This document shows, in pieces, positions 22,201 to 24,840 of a stretch of DNA of 24,840 nucleotides (positions are counted from its first letter, which is position 1; every line of letters starts with the position of its first letter). This DNA comes from Pseudomonadota bacterium. GTDB lineage: Bacteria > Pseudomonadota > Alphaproteobacteria > Rs-D84. Below the pieces are notes generated by a model, which saw only the letters and a program-made list of their open reading frames with translations, was not told where the DNA came from and ran no database searches. The stretch lies in NCBI GenBank assembly GCA_009781955.1, contig WQUT01000036.1:1-24840 (forward strand). The letters run 5' to 3'. The position numbers and the translations under genes are program-made.

Positions 22201-24613
22201 CGCACGGACTGCATGCGGTGTTCGGCGCGCCCTGGAAATACTGGCCCGCCGGGCATTCTATGCCGTTATTTGTCCATTTGGCGTAAAGGGTTATGGTGCC
22301 CCCGTTCTTGCCAGCGGCCAGAGAGCTTAGATCCGCGCCGGGCAAATAGCACGTTCCGGTTCCCGCCGCGCTGTCGCACCACTGAGAAAACACGTAATAC
22401 GGCGACTTGCCCAAGCCGCCCGTGTTGCCAGGCAGAGTGCATGCGCCCGCAAATGTGCAGGTCAGGTTCGCCGGCGCGGTTCCGGAATCATTGCCGTTCC
22501 CGTTAAATTCTATCGTCGCCACGTCCGGATCGCAAATATGGCACGGGACGGCCGTCTGGGTCGCGGTCGCGTGATAACCGGCGCTGCACGTCATTTTCGC
22601 ATAGAACACCGGATCCTGGCAATCGGCGCAGTTCGCCGCGGACGGCATCGGAACATTGGCATAGGACGAGCCGGTGAATGCCGCGGACTTATACCAGCCG
22701 GCGAATGTCGCGCCGACGCAAGTATTGTCAATGCCGGTCCCAAGGGGCAGCGCGACCGTGCCGTCCTGGACATTGAACGTGGTCGGCCATTGGGCGGCCG
22801 TCCATCCGGCGGGCTTGCTCAGCAAGGTCCCCAGCAGATAATATTGTATATTGAACTGATGCAGCGGACACGAAGGGTTGGAACTGTTGTTATTCGTTAT
22901 GTCATATCCGGGTTGCGAGGTGACGGTAAACTGGCACGTCGCGTATGTTCCGCCGACCGTAGAGCTTATGGTCGGGGGAACCGGCGAAACGGAAGCGCAG
23001 AATTGCTGATTTCCGGTGCCGGCGGTCGGCAGATTGTTGCCGTCCAGCGTGGAATTGGGCCATCCGACCGGTTCGCTGGGGCACGTTTTCACGCACTGCG
23101 TTATGGCCGTCGCGCCGACGGGCGCCGAAATCGTCGCGCCGGCTTCGCCGGATACCGGGCAATTCAAGCAATCATTGCCGGGTTTATACTGCGCGGGATT
23201 TGTGGTGCTGCACGCGGTCGCGCTGCACACCTTGGCCACGGGATCCCAGTTTTCGCCGACAGTGGTGCATTTGCACCCGCCCGAACCACCCAGCGGACCG
23301 CCGGAACCGGTCGTGGATGCCCCCGACGGACAGACACAGCTGATGCTGGCGCCGCTGCCGCTCTGCGCCAGTGGGGCATCGCACACGACGGTCGTCGTTC
23401 CGTCGCAAGTGGCGTATTGCGGGCACGTATTGCAAGTATTGTTATACAGATAATACCCGGGCTGGCATTGCGTTATGGTCTTGGAACATGCATTATTATA
23501 ATAAACCGTGGCCGCGCAACTGACGGTCAGGGCATTCGCCGGCAGGCTGCAATCGCAGGTTTTAGAGCATTTCGCATTTATATCGCCGGCGACGCATTCG
23601 TTGTATGTTCCCGTCCAGCCGGCGGGGCATGTCATGCTGGGGTTGCAGCATTGCTTGCACCCGGCCGTCGCCGCGGCCGCGACGGGGTCGTTCGCGCCAG
23701 AGCACGCGCGGTCGTAACCGGACGAGCATGCCGAGCATGAACTGGCGGTATTGTTGGCGGACGTATATGTTGTTGTGCTGCTGCACGCGGTGCAAGACGT
23801 GGTGGTATTCCGATAATAATTCATGTTGCAGGTTACGCTGGCAACCGGACATGTATTCGGTGTTCCGTAACAATAGCTGTCATTGTAATACTGCGTTCCG
23901 GTCGTATTTGAAGAGCCAAAGGTGCAACTGTATGTATAAGACGGGCAACTGCCCCCAGAACAGGATAACGTGCAGCTTTTTGTGCAGCTGTTACAGTTCC
24001 AACTGCTACCGCTCCAACTGCAATTACCGCTCCATCCGCTGCCAATCTGGTTTACGCACGTATCGGTATTAGATACGCAGTTCCGGCCAGATGGATGAAA
24101 CCCGGAATTGCAAGAGACAGTGCCGGTATTATATGTGCATGAGTTATTGTAATAAACCGTAGAGGAATCCGGGGCGATAGTCCCATTTCCATCGGATGTG
24201 GAAGTGCTGGAACAAGATTTTGAACATGCCGAGGCCTGATTTCCGGTGCATTGGTTATAAGTTCCCGTCCATCCGGACCCGAGAGTAGAGCACGCGACCG
24301 ACGTGCTGCAGCATTGCTTGCATCCGGCGGTTCCGGCCGCACCGGATGCGGACGTACCGGTGCAGGTGCGATCATAATTGGTGCCACAACTGGTGCAGGA
24401 AGTTTGGGTATTGCCCGCGGGCGTATACGTGGCTGTGCTGCTGCATGCCGTGCAAGTACTACCATTCATATAATAATTTTGAGCGCAGCTAGTGTAAGTC
24501 TTGCCGCTGGGGGGGCAACTGAACCCCGCCGCTTGCGCCGACATGGAAACCAGCGATGAAAGCATCGTTACGGCAAATATTCCCAAAACCGCGGAAATCA
24601 GCGATTTCTTCAT
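16262..24613 (-). CDS. Giant Cys-rich secreted surface protein with InlB-type and GYY/CxxC repeats
   Basis: The 2783-residue product starts with a Sec signal peptide (MKKSLISAVLGIFAV... SAQA|AG, residues 1-29). The rest is dominated by Cys-rich modules of the type AGYYLN..CxxCPSG. Listeria-Bacteroides (InlB B-like) repeats end in LYAKW/LYARW-like motifs near residues 780, 1050, 1520 and 1795, preceded by GWY motifs. Residues ~510-1240 and ~1240-1975 are two tandem copies of one ~740-residue super-module. The N-terminal ~500 residues contain a 221-residue-period repeat ending CKQCC. Residues ~2145-2215 hold a doubled CC-containing motif, and the last ~450 residues are GxC...CxxGFH repeats. No autotransporter barrel, LPXTG or other anchor is seen, and the protein ends mid-pattern (CNAGYSSW). 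Likely an extracellular, disulfide-rich adhesin or surface-layer protein; function is inferred. Confidence 0.85.
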   Translation of the reverse strand: MKKSLISAVLGIFAVTMLSSLVSMSAQAAGFSCPPSGKTYTSCAQNYYMNGSTCTACSSTATYTPAGNTQTSCTSCGTNYDRTCTGTSASGAAGTAGCKQCCSTSVACSTLGSGWTGTYNQCTGNQASACSKSCSSTSTSDGNGTIAPDSSTVYYNNSCTYNTGTVSCNSGFHPSGRNCVSNTDTCVNQIGSGWSGNCSWSGSSWNCNSCTKSCTLSCSGGSCPSYTYSCTFGSSNTTGTQYYNDSYCYGTPNTCPVASVTCNMNYYRNTTTSCTACSSTTTYTSANNTASSCSACSSGYDRACSGANDPVAAAATAGCKQCCNPSMTCPAGWTGTYNECVAGDINAKCSKTCDCSLPANALTVSCAATVYYNNACSKTITQCQPGYYLYNNTCNTCPQYATCDGTTTVVCDAPLAQSGSGASISCVCPSGASTTGSGGPLGGSGGCKCTTVGENWDPVAKVCSATACSTTNPAQYKPGNDCLNCPVSGEAGATISAPVGATAITQCVKTCPSEPVGWPNSTLDGNNLPTAGTGNQQFCASVSPVPPTISSTVGGTYATCQFTVTSQPGYDITNNNSSNPSCPLHQFNIQYYLLGTLLSKPAGWTAAQWPTTFNVQDGTVALPLGTGIDNTCVGATFAGWYKSAAFTGSSYANVPMPSAANCADCQDPVFYAKMTCSAGYHATATQTAVPCHICDPDVATIEFNGNGNDSGTAPANLTCTFAGACTLPGNTGGLGKSPYYVFSQWCDSAAGTGTCYLPGADLSSLAAGKNGGTITLYAKWTNNGIECPAGQYFQGAPNTACSPCESGDYCPGPTTCDKTSSDECGNISCATVGDGSWTLSAAGTSSVSSAACYKNCSPTNYCASPAGYTGGTWHYGDAACGYTISSCAAGYYLNNNTCTICPSGSAAAGQTLVGQTNGCNAGGDANCFVTCVQPPLPVYATGITPATYDVNYNAGYAACSFAVECDNTHNPVNNNTPNPICAQTDHIDYFPNGGAITWVNPEYFNISAGVISVKTARVPTRAHSNFVGWYATADFSGGEITAITTGGNHTLYARWQCQGGYYLNAAGDACIEVGVGYYSPNGDNNRYACPTGFTTGVSTISTQITSCYADQYVPEIDSDCDAGYRRATVLGTTPAPADCNAGTHTCVYLTQPALDLSFGDSSTFPELTPITAAGGFWYNTAKNSSNLIISLQTNNICGPVGDGYYSPDHDAATHQCPAGSAGSDMPRDDITTCFKNCPSTPSGWNQPNCAGVTPYNDGVAGNAKISANANGTYDACLYLADSKPGYDVIANGTANPSCAPHQFTIEYHLLSVDALNRPATMAVVQQWPTTFQISQGANVLLPVQTGMDNLCVGAKFDAWYELPMPITGGLPDINIIQNWANYVTPLTTVPLPVEDNCADCQDYVFFAKMTCQAGYHNVTPPTASPAISCDVCAPDAAKITFDGNTATGTPPADINPCTYKSGTCAMPDQGGLTKTGGFFVLSEWCTNANGTGDCFAAGEDASNVLPKGKDGQTIIMHAIWIDTGIECPAGQYFTGAPATSCANCGPNDYCPGQICDKTKPGDCGNKHCSEYGDGTFTLSAGGTAAVDATACYKNCQPSDTCAPVNGTQYTDEASCQYPEITSCAAGFFVDASVPNNQCTICPSGSAAAGQTIIGQTDGCNTGGNTNCFVTCVQPPLPLYAISISPATYNVNYDAGYETCDFTVVCDDTHKALNNGTPTPFCGTGNKIAYDLKGGTWVDPAQLNPEYFNPTQPVALPANAADTITARQPTRANSTFNGWYESGALILSTDEDRDYNLVAGWTCNAGYYLNLTGDGCIEVGTGFWSPNGDNNRYKCPDGYSTGVSTTSSTIQSCYVDQPAQTIDPDCDGGYRRVTVMSATPKPAVCDATNTCTYASQPTSVSVPPLVLTYSELTTITAGAGYWADKTVPNWIEGTNLCIDVTSGWYSPALTATRTQCPAGSSGSDGGAANPSGPRAGIGNCYYTCPALTTLPAQATGAAADPAKVYHDGAQFPECTYTVECADTPYAYCPANNNVPSASPSCEFCGICPDGYYCDPDPLPCPATPAPGWTDGPGVNDINLCQRNCPVKTVANGKMIPVARYATYPNACEYTLHCGAGYKPNAAGTACVQCAAGEICPCDPLVDANCGGGCDAGVYCCADTDTGECDAACLAGGKTCCDPLTENCGGVGQCDSALWCCPDEFGQCGASCLATGKPCWPDPLMCIDLGNGAYYNPPTPWKDSKVGASSVSDCYAICPLNVSLPGGGGTMNPITPQVYYDEVCKYPTDCTDPSKVNTCACNHNAPGCVPDKCTTQNIFCDAVHVLSGCECLCAPGYINDGAQGCALCPPGSVVNMTSVLNSVFYVLFNINATPVPGKAPVTGTLLLLPGGQTNSGMYAQNNVWPAQTACWYCGAGLYASGGVCAKCPIGTYKRSGWESNTTCATCPAHSICVTEGMDKPTCQAGYNLTEQTDGTYTCDAISATCAVGENGYGTTNKDGVCVLSGCLGDNHISADGQSCEPNSKPCTTAAGTGYMLWNPTPTPGSFGPCIETACQAGYQNIGAGCVPCAIDHAIAFKSTGTCAVSECDGGFHVNPTANACDPNSISCVLPHATIAVRNWANNQFGECKAMECEAGFHISSNACVINTQACDIENGTGTQEWIGNSAGAGVATGGGLLPDATAPGGWGECNVVSCNPGFTNDPTETNERDKPCGVCRNKFSTLGEIAVSTYSSGCEIAACMYQGQSYDLQNNECVPLCDARGLSDETGTVVWNPNTHKCDITCNAGYSSW
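19571..19703 (-). repeat. Highly conserved DNA block in super-module copy 2
   Basis: This 133-bp block matches 21791-21923 with exactly 2220 bp offset. Most bases are identical, including a perfect run from the CGTCTGGCCC segment through GCATATCGTGCA. It encodes the CPSGSAAAGQ...CFVTCVQPPLP part of the module. The rest of the super-module is recognisable at protein level but more diverged at DNA level. Confidence 0.85.
21791..21923 (-). repeat. Highly conserved DNA block in super-module copy 1
   Basis: This is the partner of 19571-19703 at 2220-bp (740-codon) spacing within the same gene. It marks the most strongly conserved part of the tandem duplication, either under selection or homogenised by recombination. 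Confidence 0.85.
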
Positions 24614-24636
24614 GGTTATTTTTCTCTGTCCACTAC

Positions 24637-24666
24637 ATCATAGAAAATTTCGCCATATCAATGCAA
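24637..24666 (-). promoter_or_regulatory. Predicted promoter of the giant surface-protein gene
   Basis: On the - strand, TTGCAT (24661-24666), an 18-bp spacer and TATGAT (24637-24642) give a reasonable sigma70 promoter, with a leader of about 17 nt before the ATG at 24613. The ribosome-binding site is weak (AGAGA). Confidence 0.5.
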
Positions 24667-24746
24667 TAAAATAATTCATGTGGGGGAAAATATTTTTTTA
24701 GCGAGAGAAAACATATTATTTATATGAACATGATGAACAAGACTAC

Positions 24747-24839
24747 CCCGGAAACCTAAGGGCAACAACCACCCAACAAAATCTGCGATTTTGTCGGGGC
24801 CCGGAAGTTGCCAAGGTTTCCGACCCTTCTACGAAGGGT
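24747..24839. repeat. Strongly structured non-coding element at right edge
   Basis: CGGAAACCT (24749-24757) pairs with AGGTTTCCG (24814-24822), and GGCAAC (24761-24766) with GTTGCC (24807-24812). Inside them ACAAAATC-TGC-GATTTTGT (24776-24794) forms a perfect hairpin. A further perfect hairpin ACCCTTC-TAC-GAAGGGT occupies 24823-24839 and the window then ends. It is either a structured RNA gene or 5' leader continuing to the right, or a dispersed palindromic repeat. Similar words occur at 1-55. No coding frame is evident. Confidence 0.5.
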
Positions 24840-24840
24840 A

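Noticed and set aside
18011..23740. Several long + strand open frames (about 355, 427, 210 and 400 codons) opposite the giant gene
   Set aside because: They lie antisense to a continuous 2783-codon frame with a signal peptide and repeated modules. Their translations are Arg/Ala/Gly-rich low-information sequence typical of the reverse frame of GC-rich Cys/Gly/Thr codons.

Overview
The window looks like chromosomal DNA of a Gram-negative bacterium, most likely a host- or gut-associated alphaproteobacterium. Supporting signs are outer-membrane barrel proteins, lipid-linked sugar transferases, sigma70-like promoters, and a very large secreted Cys-rich protein with Listeria-Bacteroides (InlB-type) repeats of a kind I associate with gut alphaproteobacterial genomes. 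The taxonomic guess is inference, because no rRNA or marker gene is present.

Layout, left to right. (1) 1-2.1 kb: a small secreted Cys-containing protein and, convergent to it across a shared terminator, a PIF1-like helicase. (2) 2.1-3.2 kb: a cytidylate-kinase-like P-loop protein followed 3 nt later by a DUF488 protein. (3) 3.4-6.7 kb: a DUF1254/DUF1214 envelope protein, an outer-membrane barrel protein and a porin. (4) 6.8-8.0 kb: a probable dual-OB protein followed 1 nt later by a second DUF488 protein, behind a strong promoter and an intrinsic terminator that look like an attenuator or a small RNA. (5) 8.0-10.3 kb: a possible gene remnant and a three-domain PEP-synthase/rifampin-phosphotransferase-like enzyme. 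(6) 10.65 kb: a tRNA with anticodon CAT. (7) 10.9-16.2 kb: two PMT/ArnT-type membrane glycosyltransferases, a GtrA-like protein, a YdjC/NaxD-type deacetylase and a GtrB/ArnC-type glycosyltransferase. (8) 16.3-24.6 kb: one 2783-codon Cys-rich surface-protein gene. (9) 24.6-24.84 kb: its promoter and a strongly structured non-coding element cut by the window end.

From about 2.8 to 10.6 kb the DNA is visibly AT-richer than on either side, and it is the only part that carries a repeat I could not match to anything known. This repeat is three CTACACA-like heptamers spaced exactly 11 and 12 bp apart. It occurs just after the DUF488 #1 gene, just after the porin gene, and between the gene remnant and the PEP enzyme. 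A single-core partial copy lies upstream of the PEP enzyme. The copies sit at the borders of functional modules, so this stretch reads as an accessory, mosaic island that ends near a tRNA gene. The two DUF488 operons and the phosphotransferase-like enzyme are its most interesting cargo.

The glycosylation genes make sense as one pathway by analogy with Francisella FlmF2-NaxD-FlmK and with Arn. GtrB/ArnC loads a sugar on undecaprenyl phosphate, the YdjC-type enzyme deacetylates it, a GtrA-type protein may flip it, and the ArnT-type enzymes transfer it to lipid A or another envelope glycan.
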